A DNA stretch of 64,000 bases from Polynucleobacter sp. 78F-HAINBA (GCF_018882325.1 NZ_JACVOQ010000001.1:62001-126000); one strand, 5' to 3'. Shown: positions 27,590 to 37,439, numbered from the stretch's first letter. Program-made: numbers and translations. The notes: generated by a model from the sequence alone, not told the origin.

Positions 27590-28993
27590 ATGTCGATAAA
27601 TCGCTTCACACTCCAATTAGATGAAATCAAGGCAGCTTATGCTGCAGAACCCAACCCTACACTAGAGGTTCGCCTTGAACGAATTGGGCGTATTGAGCAA
27701 ATGATTTCCGCCAATGAAGAAAAAATCTGCAAGGTCTTGGCTGCAGACTTTGGTATTCGCCACTCGATTGAGAGTCGACTTCTAGAATTTCAGATGATTT
27801 ATCAGGCATGCAAACATGTTCGCAAACATCTTAAAGAGTGGATGAAGCCTCAGCTAGTGGCAACGCCAGGATTCTTAGGCTCATCTCATGCTTGGACTCA
27901 AATGCAATCCATGGGTGTCGTTGGCATCATGAGCCCTTGGAATTACCCTGTGCAACTGGCGCTGGTTCCAGCCATTGCAGCATTTGCAGCTGGCAATCGC
28001 GTTTGGCTAAAGCCTTCAGAAAGAAGTTCACGCACATCTGGATTTTTGGCGACATTGATACAAGAATATTTTCACCCTAGCGAATTTTGCGTGAGCATTG
28101 GTGGCACGGATGTTGCCGAATCTTTCGCAGCACTCCCCTTTGACCACCTCTTTTTTACGGGCTCAGGAGAGATTGGTAAGAAAGTGATGCGCGCAGCTGC
28201 AGATCATCTAACACCAATTACCCTTGAGTTAGGCGGTAAATCGCCGGCGATTGTCGATTCCTCAGCTAAGCTCAAAGATGCTGCCGCTAGCATCATTTAC
28301 GGCAAGCTGGTGAATGGCGGACAAACTTGCATTGCTCCAGATTACGCAGTAGTTCATGCAAGTGACTGCGAGGTATTTATTCAAGAGCTACAGAATGCAG
28401 CTCAAAAACAATTCTCCAATCCAGAGGAATTGACTGGTGCGATTGATGAGCAGCAACTAGCGCGTTGGCAGCAACTAGTTCAAGATGCGGTAGATCGGGG
28501 GGCACAAGCAATTCCACTCATCCATTCTGCTGATAACACTGAGTTGCCATTCACGCCCGTGGCACTCTTCAATGTTTCTGAAGATGCGCTCATCATGCAA
28601 GAAGAGATATTTGGACCGATCCTACCAATCGTGGCAATCAACGATATCGACTCGACAATTCGCTACATCAATGAACGTCCAAAGCCATTAGCTCTATACT
28701 GGTTTGGCAAAGATAAGAAAGTGATGCAGCGCATTCTGAATGAGACTTGCTCTGGCGGCGTCACAATCAACGACACCCTATTGCACGCAGCTATCGAAGA
28801 TTTACCATTTGGCGGCATCGGTGCGAGCGGTATGGGCGCCTATCATGGCAAAACAGGTTTTGAGGCTTTTAGTCATCGCAAATCGGTTTTAGAAGTTCGC
28901 GGTTTCTTTGGCCTTAATTTCTTGCGTGGCACCAACTTGGCGAGGCCGCCCTACGGCGCTGGTGTTGAGCGCTTATTGCGTTGGATTAAATAA
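27590..28993 (+). CDS. Aldehyde dehydrogenase, coniferyl-aldehyde dehydrogenase type
   Basis: 467 aa, the short class-3-like ALDH group. NAD(P)-dependent oxidation of an aldehyde to the acid. Motifs: GIMSPWNYPVQLALVPAIAA, FTGSGEIGKKVM, the catalytic Glu in LELGGKSPAIV and the catalytic Cys in NGGQTCIAPDY; the C-terminal KTGFEAFSHRKSV is typical of this group. Neighbours give no substrate hint. Coniferyl aldehyde or a medium-chain aldehyde is possible. Confidence 0.88.
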   Translation: MSINRFTLQLDEIKAAYAAEPNPTLEVRLERIGRIEQMISANEEKICKVLAADFGIRHSIESRLLEFQMIYQACKHVRKHLKEWMKPQLVATPGFLGSSHAWTQMQSMGVVGIMSPWNYPVQLALVPAIAAFAAGNRVWLKPSERSSRTSGFLATLIQEYFHPSEFCVSIGGTDVAESFAALPFDHLFFTGSGEIGKKVMRAAADHLTPITLELGGKSPAIVDSSAKLKDAAASIIYGKLVNGGQTCIAPDYAVVHASDCEVFIQELQNAAQKQFSNPEELTGAIDEQQLARWQQLVQDAVDRGAQAIPLIHSADNTELPFTPVALFNVSEDALIMQEEIFGPILPIVAINDIDSTIRYINERPKPLALYWFGKDKKVMQRILNETCSGGVTINDTLLHAAIEDLPFGGIGASGMGAYHGKTGFEAFSHRKSVLEVRGFFGLNFLRGTNLARPPYGAGVERLLRWIK

Positions 28994-29014
28994 TTGCTGA
29001 CACCAGACTCAGGA

Positions 29015-29737
29015 TTACAGCAAGAGTGTTGCGGCAAATCCAATTAAGAGCATTCCAACGATGAGCCAGAGAGCTGCGGCGTAACGTTGATGCTTTTTAA
29101 AGTAGCTAAGAAAAAACTGTCCCGCAAAAATCAAGCCCGTTAAGTAAGACATGCTGACCACTTGCAGAACTAGGGCAAGGTACAAAAAGGTATACATTGG
29201 ATATGCGTACCCCGGCTGTATAAATTGCGCAAAAAAAGAGACAAAGAAAAAGATTGCCTTAGGATTAGTTAAGGACAAAGTTAGCGCAGCTATAGATGGG
29301 TGTAGCGCATTTAGATAATGAGCCCTGCCATCCCCTGTTGCAACTACCTTAGCACCGCGCCAGCGCTCGATACCATCTCGAATAAAACCATAGCCCATCC
29401 ACGCCAAATAGGCGGCGCCCAGAATGCGTATGAAATTAAATGTCGAGGGCGATGAGTTCAGTAAAGTGGCGGCACCTAAGACAACACCAATCATCAGAAT
29501 AGCATCGCCAATAAAGATTCCTAGCGATGCCCATACTCCTGCACGCCAGCCTTTGATTGATGCAATCGTCAATACGTAAAGAGAATTCGGACCCGGGAAT
29601 AGGATGGTAAAAATCACACCCAGAAGATATGTAGGGAAATCAACAATGCCGACACTCGAGGGTGAAATAAACCAATCCATCAGCCCATCATAATTAAATT
29701 CGGGAAAACCCTTGTAATTAGCATCTGAAAATGCCAT
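29015..29737 (-). CDS. LysE-family amino acid exporter (LeuE-like)
   Basis: 240 aa with six predicted membrane segments and the LysE-family motif FPGPNSLYVLTIASIKGWRAG near residue 48, then LGAAYLAWMGYGFIRDG and SLTNPKAIFFFVSFFAQF. It resembles E. coli LeuE. A start at the internal Met 20 (MDWF) would agree better with LeuE length; neither start has a strong ribosome site. Substrate likely leucine or another hydrophobic amino acid, by similarity only. Confidence 0.82.
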   Translation of the reverse strand: MAFSDANYKGFPEFNYDGLMDWFISPSSVGIVDFPTYLLGVIFTILFPGPNSLYVLTIASIKGWRAGVWASLGIFIGDAILMIGVVLGAATLLNSSPSTFNFIRILGAAYLAWMGYGFIRDGIERWRGAKVVATGDGRAHYLNALHPSIAALTLSLTNPKAIFFFVSFFAQFIQPGYAYPMYTFLYLALVLQVVSMSYLTGLIFAGQFFLSYFKKHQRYAAALWLIVGMLLIGFAATLLL

Positions 29738-29845
29738 AATGGGAGGCTTTTTAAAGCAATTTGATTCATCGCCCCCCAGCTATATTTCAGCGTACCGTTT
29801 AGAAGTCATAAACACCGAAGTTCAAAAAACGCGCTGCCGCCTGTC

Positions 29846-29921
29846 TGATGGTCGATGCCTTTGACCATCACACTCAAAAAAACAAAGAGTGTATACACGG
29901 AGACATCCCTTAAAGGGATGT
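29846..29921 (+). promoter_or_regulatory. Three-hairpin 5' leader of rhlE
   Basis: Three successive inverted repeats precede the rhlE start. First, TGATGGTCGA / TTGACCATCA with a 5-base loop (one G-U pair). Second, ACACTC / GAGTGT with an A-rich loop. Third, ACATCCCTT, A, AAGGGATGT, a near-complete 19-base palindrome that contains the only purine-rich ribosome-site candidate before the ATG at 29930. The layout suggests control of translation by RNA structure, for example cold or helicase-level autoregulation. Confidence 0.6.
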
Positions 29922-29929
29922 GTAATAGC

Positions 29930-31483
29930 ATGACTTTTTCTAAAGAAACCAATCCCTCTGGAAATGATTTCCAGAATTTCGCCCTCGCGGCGCCACTCCT
30001 TAAAAACGTTGCTGAACTGGGTTACACCCAAGCCACTGAAGTGCAAGCTAAGGTTATTCCTGCAGCTCTCGCTGGCGGTGACTTATTGGTCAGCAGCCAA
30101 ACCGGTAGCGGTAAAACCGCAGCCTTCTTATTGCCTTTGATTAATCAACTCATCGAAGACAACCCAAATGGCTCACCTGTACCAGGTCGCGCACAACCTA
30201 AAGTGTTAGTGCTCTGCCCTACTCGTGAATTAGCTCAGCAGGTTGCCGCTGATGCAGTGAACTTAGTTCGCGGCATGAAAGGCATCCGTATTGCAACCGT
30301 CATGGGTGGCATGCCTTATGGGAAGCAAATCCAAGCGCTGAAAGGCGCATTGTTAGTTGTCGCAACTCCTGGTCGCTTACTCGACCTGACCGATAGCAAA
30401 GCAATTCGCCTAGATGACGTCAAACAACTCGTTATCGACGAAGCCGATCGCATGCTCGACATGGGATTTGCTGATGATCTTGAGGCGATTGATAAGCGTT
30501 GTGCTGCTCGCACCCAAACATTGATGTTCTCTGCAACTTTTGCACCGAAGATTATGTCTTTGGCCAATGAGTTAACTACTAACGCTAAACGTATTGAGCT
30601 TGCTCATGCTGGCGAAAAGCACGCAAACATTGAGCAGAAGCTCCACTGGGCTGACAGCATGTCACACAAGCATAAATTGCTTGAGCACATTTTGGCTGAT
30701 GCCTCTTTGGATCAAGCGGTTGTGTTTGCAAGCACTCAGATGGAAAGCGAAAAAATTGCTGACACCTTACGTGCCAATGGTTACGAAGCTAGCGCCTTAC
30801 ACGGTGCAATGCCTCAAGCTGTTCGTATGCGTCGTCTTGAGTCTTTGCGTAAAGGTCACACCAAGATTTTGGTTGCGACTGACGTAGCGGCTCGCGGTAT
30901 TGATGTGCCACGTATTAGTCACGTGATTAACTTTGGCTTGCCAATGAAACCAGAAGACTATACGCATCGCATCGGTCGTACTGGTCGTGCGGGTCGTAAT
31001 GGTGTTGCTATTACTTTGGTTGAACATCGTGATCGCGCCAAGATTCGCAATATCGAACGCTTTACACAGCAAGACATCGTTGCTTCTGTTATCGCTGGCC
31101 TTGAGCCACAAGCCAAGCCTAGCTTTGGTGGTGGCGGTGGTCGCCCAGGTGGCGGTCGCTCTGGTGGTGGCTTTGGCGGTGGCAATCGCTCTGGTGGCGG
31201 TGGTGGTCGTTATGGCTCAGGTGCTCGTTCAGAGTCTCGTTCTGGTGGCGGAGGCGGTGGCAATCGCTCAGGCAATCATTTCGAATCTCGCTCTGGTGAT
31301 TCCCGTCCATCTGGCGACTCACGTCCTGCTGGTGGCAATCGTTTTGCTGATTCACGCCCTGCACGCTCTGGCGACTCACGTCCTGCTGGTGGCAATCGCT
31401 CTGGTGACTCACGCCCGTCTGCTGGTCCACGTTTTGCTAAACCAAAATCTGGCGGTCAACGTAGAAACTTTAGCGGTAGCTAA
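29930..31483 (+). CDS. rhlE: DEAD-box RNA helicase RhlE
   Basis: 517 aa from the chosen ATG. ATP-dependent RNA helicase of the RhlE group, active in ribosome assembly and RNA turnover. Q motif near FQNFALAAPLLKNVAELGYTQATEVQ; Walker A SQTGSGKT near residue 55; DEAD box VIDEADRMLDMGF near 170; SATF; C-terminal helicase motifs VATDVAARGID and HRIGRTGRAG. From about residue 395 the tail is Gly/Arg/Ser-rich with repeated GGGNRSG and SGDSRPAGG units, probably disordered and RNA-binding. An in-frame reading upstream of 29930 crosses the leader hairpins and is not family-like. Confidence 0.95.
   Translation: MTFSKETNPSGNDFQNFALAAPLLKNVAELGYTQATEVQAKVIPAALAGGDLLVSSQTGSGKTAAFLLPLINQLIEDNPNGSPVPGRAQPKVLVLCPTRELAQQVAADAVNLVRGMKGIRIATVMGGMPYGKQIQALKGALLVVATPGRLLDLTDSKAIRLDDVKQLVIDEADRMLDMGFADDLEAIDKRCAARTQTLMFSATFAPKIMSLANELTTNAKRIELAHAGEKHANIEQKLHWADSMSHKHKLLEHILADASLDQAVVFASTQMESEKIADTLRANGYEASALHGAMPQAVRMRRLESLRKGHTKILVATDVAARGIDVPRISHVINFGLPMKPEDYTHRIGRTGRAGRNGVAITLVEHRDRAKIRNIERFTQQDIVASVIAGLEPQAKPSFGGGGGRPGGGRSGGGFGGGNRSGGGGGRYGSGARSESRSGGGGGGNRSGNHFESRSGDSRPSGDSRPAGGNRFADSRPARSGDSRPAGGNRSGDSRPSAGPRFAKPKSGGQRRNFSGS
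31118..31470 (+). repeat. Gly/Arg/Ser-rich coding repeats in the rhlE tail
   Basis: The DNA encoding the RhlE tail repeats GGTGGCGGT-like and TCTGGTGACTCACGTCCT-like units, giving RSGGG and GDSRPAGGNR peptides several times. Such tracts expand and contract easily. They are coding repeats, not a CRISPR array. Confidence 0.8.
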
Positions 31484-31485
31484 AA

Positions 31486-32058
31486 ATGATTCACCGTCGT
31501 CGTCTCCGTTCTGCATGGAATCGAGTCGATTCCGGTGAATTGCATCAAGCGCCACGCAAGTGGCAGTCTTGGCTCAGCGATACCGGTTCTTTAACCCAAA
31601 AAATTGAACGCGCAATTGGACAAAAGCTAGAAGTTCTAGTTTTGCGAGATTGCCGTCAAAATCTCAATAGCGACGAAAGTCGCTATTTTCATTTCAAGAT
31701 CAAACGTTGTCGCATCAGAGAAGTATTGCTTTGTGCCAACGGCATTCCATTGGTGATGGCGCATAGCATTATCCCCAGTACTAGCTCGAGCGGCAGTAAC
31801 CATGAGGTTTTGCGCCTAGGCAAGAAACCGTTGGGTGCCGTGCTCTTTGCTAAGACACGAATGCACTCCAAACAGAAACCATTCCGTGAAATTGCCCGCT
31901 TAGATCAGCAAAACGCTTTATGGAAAAAATGCTTCCAGCAATATCCAGAGTTGCCATCAGTTAGCTGGGCAAGACGGACGCTATATCAACTTAAAGGGCG
32001 TCCACTCCTGGTGAGCGAAGTATTCCTACCTGCACTACTCAACTATCCTAATAATTAA
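31486..32058 (+). CDS. ubiC: Chorismate lyase
   Basis: 190 aa. Converts chorismate to 4-hydroxybenzoate, the first committed step of ubiquinone synthesis. The C-terminal SWARRTLYQLKGRPLLVSEVFLP block is diagnostic; the basic N-terminus and WQSWLSDTGSLTQKI are family-like. It starts 2 bases after rhlE stops, so it is probably cotranscribed. Its stop codon overlaps that of the convergent hemD by the shared TTAA. Confidence 0.93.
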   Translation: MIHRRRLRSAWNRVDSGELHQAPRKWQSWLSDTGSLTQKIERAIGQKLEVLVLRDCRQNLNSDESRYFHFKIKRCRIREVLLCANGIPLVMAHSIIPSTSSSGSNHEVLRLGKKPLGAVLFAKTRMHSKQKPFREIARLDQQNALWKKCFQQYPELPSVSWARRTLYQLKGRPLLVSEVFLPALLNYPNN

Positions 32059-32864
32059 ATAGATAGCCAAGCTTGTGATGCGGCAATCAAAGCCTCATCG
32101 CCAGGCTCGCAAGTAAACACTTCACCAAAACCAATTTGCTCGGCAGCATCAGCAATATTGTGATGCGGACAAATGGCTGTTGCGAGATCGAGTGGTAATT
32201 TTGCTTGCCCTAGATAGCGCACCGCCTCGGATGATGTGAGAAGCCAAAGCGATTTAGCAAAATCCATCTCATGAATATCATCCCAGGCAGGGCTATTGAA
32301 ATCTAAAGGTACGCGCGCATAAACTGAGAATGCTTCAACTTGCGCACCAGCATGCTTCAAAGTATCAGCCAGCCAATCGCGCCCACCTTCACCTTTAAAA
32401 ATGATTACTTTCTTAGTGAACCAATCCCAGTTCAGCTTCTGCAATTCAGCCCATAAACCCTCGGAATCCCATTGCGTATTACTCTGAGGAAGAATGACTG
32501 TCGTGGGATTGCTCTCAACACCGATGCCATGATTTTTGAGGGCCGCCATGCTACTGCCCCCCATAACTCCAACAGGCAAGGGCTTGTCAGAGAATGCTTG
32601 CCAAGATTGCTCGAGTAAACGCATCGTGCATTCAATTGCATTTGGACTAACGAAAATTGCTAGGTCTGCAGTCTTGAGTATTGCAGTGATCTGAGCTAAC
32701 AAAACATCATCGCCCTTAGGAGCAATGGTCAGTAGAGGTAAAGAAATAATCTGGGGGAAGGTTTCTTTTGTAAAGCCACTATCTACTAGACTTGCCCGCA
32801 TCGCTTCCGACAATTGGCGCGCCTGTCCGCTGGGACGAGTAATGACAATGGTCTTATTGCTCAT
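32055..32864 (-). CDS. hemD: Uroporphyrinogen-III synthase
   Basis: 269 aa. Cyclises hydroxymethylbilane with inversion of ring D in haem synthesis. The family is weakly conserved; the N-terminal IVITRPSGQARQLSEAM, the FVSPNAIECTMRLL block and C-terminal LLTSSEAVRYLG fit. It lies 22 bases downstream of hemC on the same strand, the usual gene order. Confidence 0.92.
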   Translation of the reverse strand: MSNKTIVITRPSGQARQLSEAMRASLVDSGFTKETFPQIISLPLLTIAPKGDDVLLAQITAILKTADLAIFVSPNAIECTMRLLEQSWQAFSDKPLPVGVMGGSSMAALKNHGIGVESNPTTVILPQSNTQWDSEGLWAELQKLNWDWFTKKVIIFKGEGGRDWLADTLKHAGAQVEAFSVYARVPLDFNSPAWDDIHEMDFAKSLWLLTSSEAVRYLGQAKLPLDLATAICPHHNIADAAEQIGFGEVFTCEPGDEALIAASQAWLSI

Positions 32865-32886
32865 GAGCGAATTACCTTGTTGCTAC

Positions 32887-33867
32887 TTACTTTGGTAAAC
32901 CGTTAGGCAATAAATGCTCAGCGCCTTGAGAAATCAAATCACGCGCAACTGAGAGACCTAGAGCCTCTGCGTCTTCCAAACTCTTTACTACGCCTTGAGC
33001 ACTAGCTAAGCAACTTGCAGTGCCATCAACGCTAGCAACAAAAGAGCGGATGTTCATATGATCTTGACCCCAAGTGGCATAAGCTGCTAAAGGCACTTCA
33101 CAAGAGCCGCCTAATTGGCGCGACACCATGCGCTCAGCAGTCACTGCATAGAGGGTTGGTAAATCATTGAGTGGCGCTAGCCACGCTTTAATGTTGGGAT
33201 GCTTACTCAGGGTTTCAATGCCGAGCGCGCCCTGTCCAGCGGCTGGCGTGTATGGGTCAATCGGTAGTAGCGCGCGAATACGGCTTTCCAAACCAAGTCG
33301 CTTGAGACCAGCGGCAGCCAAAATGATGGCTTGATATTCACCGCGATCGAGCTTACCCATGCGGGTATCTAAATTGCCACGCAAAGGCTGAATCACTAAA
33401 TGTGGGAACTTGGATCTCAGGACCGACTCACGGCGCAAGCTAGAGGTGCCCACTACTGCGCCTTTTGGCAAATCTTCTAGGCTGGCGTAATCGTTAGAGA
33501 CAAATGCATCATGGGCATCTTCTCGCGCCATGACACAAGATAAATCAAAGCCCTCAGGCATGACCATGGGCACATCTTTTAGGGAATGCACGGCTAAATC
33601 AGCCCGGCCATCTTCTAAGGCAGTTTCGAGCTCTTTCACAAATAAGCCCTTACCGCCCACTTTAGAGAGGGCCTTATCCAGTATTTGGTCTCCCCGGGTA
33701 GTCATTCCCAGGATCTGCACGTCGCACGCTGGGTAGAGCTTTTTAAGGCAATCCCGGACGTGTTCCGCTTGCCACATGGCAAGGCGACTCTCACGGGAGG
33801 CAATTACCAGGCGCCGAGGGGCGGCGGATACAGGGGATGTAGAGCTAGAAATGGGGGTTTGGGACAT
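32887..33867 (-). CDS. hemC: Porphobilinogen deaminase (hydroxymethylbilane synthase)
   Basis: About 326 aa. Joins four porphobilinogens to hydroxymethylbilane. Motifs: [44 protein letters not shown], and [13 protein letters not shown] carrying the dipyrromethane cofactor Cys near residue 256. The ATG at 33867 (MSQTPIS) is chosen; an upstream in-frame start would run into the divergent argH. Only 43 bases separate the two starts. Confidence 0.95.
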   Translation of the reverse strand: MSQTPISSSTSPVSAAPRRLVIASRESRLAMWQAEHVRDCLKKLYPACDVQILGMTTRGDQILDKALSKVGGKGLFVKELETALEDGRADLAVHSLKDVPMVMPEGFDLSCVMAREDAHDAFVSNDYASLEDLPKGAVVGTSSLRRESVLRSKFPHLVIQPLRGNLDTRMGKLDRGEYQAIILAAAGLKRLGLESRIRALLPIDPYTPAAGQGALGIETLSKHPNIKAWLAPLNDLPTLYAVTAERMVSRQLGGSCEVPLAAYATWGQDHMNIRSFVASVDGTASCLASAQGVVKSLEDAEALGLSVARDLISQGAEHLLPNGLPK

Positions 33868-33910
33868 AACATTTAAAATAATCAAAGACCTACACCAATA
33901 TACTGCGTTT

Positions 33911-35329
33911 ATGAGCTCATCAAAAAATTCCCTTGCCAACAAAGCCCAAGCTTGGTCGGCCCGTTTTAACGAACCCGTTGACGAACTAGTTCAGCGTTAT
34001 ACCGCCTCTATTGGCTTTGATCAACGCTTTGCCTTAGTCGACATCGCTGGATCTTTGGCTCATGCTGAAATGCTGGCCACCCAAAAGATTATTAGCGCCC
34101 AAGATTTGGCCGATATTCAGAAGGGCATGACTCAAATCAAAGGCGAAATCGAAGCCGGTGAATTTAACTGGCAACTCGCACTGGAAGATGTGCACCTCAA
34201 TATCGAAGCCCGCCTCACTGAATTGGTCGGCGATGCTGGAAAGCGTCTTCATACCGGTCGTTCACGTAACGACCAAGTCGCTACGGATTTACGTCTGTGG
34301 TTACGTGGCAGCGTTGATCAAATTGCAGCCACCCTCAAAACTTTACGAATTGCCTTGCTGGATCTTGCAGAAACTCACGCTGCCACAATCATGCCTGGCC
34401 ACACGCACTTGCAAGTAGCGCAACCCATTACTTTCGGTCATCACTTGATGGCTTATTACGAAATGTTTAGTCGCGATGCAAGCCGCTTAGCTGATTTGCG
34501 CGCCCGCTTTAATCGCTTGCCACTCGGTGCAGCTGCTTTAGCCGGCACGACCTATCCGATCGATCGCGAGCAAGTTGCCAAGACCCTAGGTTTTGATGGC
34601 ATCTGCAATAACTCACTTGATGCCGTATCCGATCGTGACTTTGCAATTGAATTCTGCGCCTTTGCATCCATCTTGATGATGCACGTGTCTCGTCTATCTG
34701 AAGAGCTAGTGCTATGGCTTAGCCCACGCTTTGGCTTTATTGATTTGCCAGATCGCTTCTGCACTGGTAGCTCGATCATGCCGCAGAAAAAGAACCCAGA
34801 TGTTCCTGAATTAGCTCGTGGAAAAACAGGTCGTGTGTATGGCGACTTGATCTCTTTATTAACTTTGATGAAGAGCCAGCCATTGGCATACAACAAAGAT
34901 AACCAAGAAGACAAAGAACCTTTGTTTGATGCGGTAGATACCGTACAAGATACATTGCGTATCTTCGCTGATATGGTTCCACATATTCAGGTAAAAGCCG
35001 ATGTGATGAAAGCTGCCGCTGAAGAAGGCTTTGCAACAGCAACCGACTTAGCTGATTACTTGGTAAAAAAAGGTTTAGCCTTCCGCGATGCTCATGAAGC
35101 AGTAGCCCACGCTGTTAAGGCCTGCGTTGGTCGTAACTGCATGCTCACCGATTTAACACTTCCTGAATTACGCTTTGCTTGTGGCTTAGATAATCGCCCA
35201 GAGTTGATGGGTGATGATGTCTTTGCTTTATTGACTGTTGATGGCTCTGTTAACTCTCGTCAACATGCTGGTGGCACCGCCCCAGCGCAAGTGCTTGCTG
35301 CGATCAAACGGGGTCGTGCAGATCTCTAA
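33911..35329 (+). CDS. argH: Argininosuccinate lyase
   Basis: About 472 aa. Splits argininosuccinate into arginine and fumarate, the last step of arginine synthesis. The fumarase/aspartase superfamily signature [12 protein letters not shown] lies near residue 287; [19 protein letters not shown] and the active-site TGRSRND are present. The ATG at 33911 gives the family-like N-terminus with [24 protein letters not shown]. Arginine is a building block of the cyanophycin made elsewhere in this window. A TRAP permease pair follows 5 bases after the stop. Confidence 0.96.
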   Translation: MSSSKNSLANKAQAWSARFNEPVDELVQRYTASIGFDQRFALVDIAGSLAHAEMLATQKIISAQDLADIQKGMTQIKGEIEAGEFNWQLALEDVHLNIEARLTELVGDAGKRLHTGRSRNDQVATDLRLWLRGSVDQIAATLKTLRIALLDLAETHAATIMPGHTHLQVAQPITFGHHLMAYYEMFSRDASRLADLRARFNRLPLGAAALAGTTYPIDREQVAKTLGFDGICNNSLDAVSDRDFAIEFCAFASILMMHVSRLSEELVLWLSPRFGFIDLPDRFCTGSSIMPQKKNPDVPELARGKTGRVYGDLISLLTLMKSQPLAYNKDNQEDKEPLFDAVDTVQDTLRIFADMVPHIQVKADVMKAAAEEGFATATDLADYLVKKGLAFRDAHEAVAHAVKACVGRNCMLTDLTLPELRFACGLDNRPELMGDDVFALLTVDGSVNSRQHAGGTAPAQVLAAIKRGRADL

Positions 35330-35334
35330 ACTGC

Positions 35335-35886
35335 ATGGGCTTTTGGGGAACACTCTCGACAGGAATTGACCGCCTAAATCAATTCCTGGGCAAGATTGCT
35401 AGCATTATGATCTTGCTGTCTTGTGTAGTGTCAGCCGCCAACGCTGTACTCCGCTATAGCTTAGACATGAGCAATAACTGGCCGCTGGAATTGCAGTGGT
35501 ATTTATTTGCTGCAGCTGTGATGCTAGGCGCCTCGTATACCCTCAAGCGCAATGAACATGTCCGAGTCGACTTAATTTACTCACAACTCTCTGATCGCGG
35601 CCGTCTTTACGTTGATCTATTTGGCTTGATTGTCTTTTTAATGCCAGCCTGCATATTATTTACCTGGCTATCTTGGACGACTTTGTTTTATCCCTCATGG
35701 TTAGTCTCAGAGCATTCACTCAATGCAGGCGGTTTGTCGCGCTACCCCATCAAGTTTGTTGTGCCTTTTGGCTTCTTTATGTTGAGCCTGCAAGGCTTAT
35801 CCGAAATCATTAAACGTATTGGCGCACTCAAAGGCAAAGAAACATTACCTGCTGCCGATCTCCATTATGAAAAGCCCATGCAATGA
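35335..35886 (+). CDS. TRAP transporter small permease (DctQ family)
   Basis: 183 aa with four predicted membrane segments, the DctQ layout, including the family-like NWPLELQWYLFAAAVMLGASYTLKRNEHVRVDL. It begins 5 bases after argH and its stop overlaps the large permease start (ATGA). With a DctP-type binding protein it would import a carboxylate by Na+ symport; no binding protein gene is in the window. The substrate is unknown. Confidence 0.9.
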   Translation: MGFWGTLSTGIDRLNQFLGKIASIMILLSCVVSAANAVLRYSLDMSNNWPLELQWYLFAAAVMLGASYTLKRNEHVRVDLIYSQLSDRGRLYVDLFGLIVFLMPACILFTWLSWTTLFYPSWLVSEHSLNAGGLSRYPIKFVVPFGFFMLSLQGLSEIIKRIGALKGKETLPAADLHYEKPMQ

Positions 35887-37415
35887 TTCCGCTTGAATGG
35901 ATGCCACCGCTCATGTTTGGCGGACTCATTGTGTTTATGTTGATCGGCTTTCCGGTAGCCTTTTCTCTGATGGCTGCAGGATTATTTTTTGCTGGCATTG
36001 CGATTGCTGAGAATTTCTTTGGAATGCCGTTTTTACAAGCCATCCCTCAACGCATCTTTGGCAGTGTCCTCGCTAATGACCTGCTGCTAGCAATTCCCTT
36101 CTTCACTTTCATGGGCGCCATTCTGGAGCGCTGCGGTCTTGCCGAAGAAATGCTGGACTCGATGGGTCAACTCTTTGGAGGCATACGGGGCGGCCTTGGT
36201 TACTCAGTGATTATTGTGGGCTTTATTCTGGGGGCGATTACCGGCACTGTAGCGGCTCAGGTGATCGCTATGGCGATGATTTCCCTGCCAGTGATGATGC
36301 GCTACGGCTACAACATGCGCTACGCTACGGGCGTTTTAGCAGCTTCTGGGACCATTACCCAGTTAGTGCCACCCTCTTTAGTGCTGATTGTGCTGGCGGA
36401 CCAGTTAAAAACCCAAAGCGGCAGTGCGGATGTGGGCAGCATGTACTTAGGCGCCTGGGGTCCATCCCTACTGCAAATTGGTCTTTTTGCCCTCTACACC
36501 TTTTTCCTCTCTCGCTTTAGGCCCGACTACTTACCCGCCGCGCCTGAAAACGAACTCACCCTCACAGGCTGGGCACTCTGGAAAAAATGCCTCATGGGAA
36601 TCATTCCATCGGCAGTGCTGATTTTCTTAGTGCTGGGAACCATCATGACTGGCATCGCCACCCCAACCGAATCTGGCGCCATGGGTGCAATGGGTGCATT
36701 GCTCTTAGCCTGGATACGCAGAGCAAGCATTCCCAATCTGAAGGGATTAATACAAGAGGCATATCAAAACACCATGCGCATTACTGCGATGGTGGTCTTC
36801 ATCTTGATTGGCTCAACTTGCTTCTCAGTTGTCTTCCAGGGTGTTGATGGTGGCCACTGGGTAGAAGAGTTGTTTTCCAATCTGCCAGGCGGTTGGGTTG
36901 GATTCTTAGTGGTTGTGAACTTATTTGTTTTCTTCTTAGCCTTCTTCTTAGACTTCTTTGAAATCGCTTTCATCGTTGTGCCGATGTTGGCACCAGTTGC
37001 TGTCAAACTACTTTCACCAGTGCTACTTGCCTCCATGAATGGCAATCCTCAAGCTGCAGCTAGCGCTGCACTGGTATGGTTCGGCGTAATGCTCTGCGTG
37101 AACATGCAAACCTCATTTATGCATCCACCATTTGGATTTGCGCTGTTCTATCTGCGTGGTGTTGCACCGAAAGAAGTCAAAAGTAGTGATATTTATTGGG
37201 GTGCGTTACCTTGGGTTGCGCTACAACTCGTCATGGTTGTTGTGGTGGCAGCGTTCCCAGCACTAGTCACCACCTTCTTGGATAAGCCGGCAGCAGTCAT
37301 TCAGAGTCAGGACTTTAATTTCACTGAGGGTGATGACGCTAAATCGGAGACATCTTCAAGCAAAGTGGATGAAGATGCTCCGGTAGTCTTTCAATTGGAT
37401 AAGCCAAGTAGATAG
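35883..37415 (+). CDS. TRAP transporter large permease (DctM family)
   Basis: 510 aa, many membrane segments, with the DctM motifs LLAIPFFTFMGAILERCGLAEEMLDSMGQLFG, ASGTITQLVPPSLVLIVLADQL and TPTESGAMGAMGALLLA. The last 45 or so residues form an acidic, Ser-rich cytoplasmic tail (EGDDAKSETSSSKVDEDAP) longer than in typical DctM proteins. Coupled to the DctQ gene. It resembles the permeases of mannitol/chloroaromatic-type TRAP systems. Confidence 0.92.
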   Translation: MIPLEWMPPLMFGGLIVFMLIGFPVAFSLMAAGLFFAGIAIAENFFGMPFLQAIPQRIFGSVLANDLLLAIPFFTFMGAILERCGLAEEMLDSMGQLFGGIRGGLGYSVIIVGFILGAITGTVAAQVIAMAMISLPVMMRYGYNMRYATGVLAASGTITQLVPPSLVLIVLADQLKTQSGSADVGSMYLGAWGPSLLQIGLFALYTFFLSRFRPDYLPAAPENELTLTGWALWKKCLMGIIPSAVLIFLVLGTIMTGIATPTESGAMGAMGALLLAWIRRASIPNLKGLIQEAYQNTMRITAMVVFILIGSTCFSVVFQGVDGGHWVEELFSNLPGGWVGFLVVVNLFVFFLAFFLDFFEIAFIVVPMLAPVAVKLLSPVLLASMNGNPQAAASAALVWFGVMLCVNMQTSFMHPPFGFALFYLRGVAPKEVKSSDIYWGALPWVALQLVMVVVVAAFPALVTTFLDKPAAVIQSQDFNFTEGDDAKSETSSSKVDEDAPVVFQLDKPSR

Positions 37416-37439
37416 AGGGTTCGACACCCATCCTATTTG

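Noticed and set aside
31118..31470. Possible CRISPR-like repeats
   Set aside because: Units are imperfect, short, in frame and encode the RhlE tail; there are no spacers of even length.
30958..31538. Long overlapping frames on both strands across the rhlE tail
   Set aside because: They are low-complexity shadows (runs of Val/Ala/Leu or His/Gln) of the Gly/Arg/Ser repeats of rhlE.
32055..32058. Overlapping stop codons of ubiC and hemD as a regulatory device
   Set aside because: A shared TTAA at convergent ends is a common result of compact genomes and needs no special explanation.
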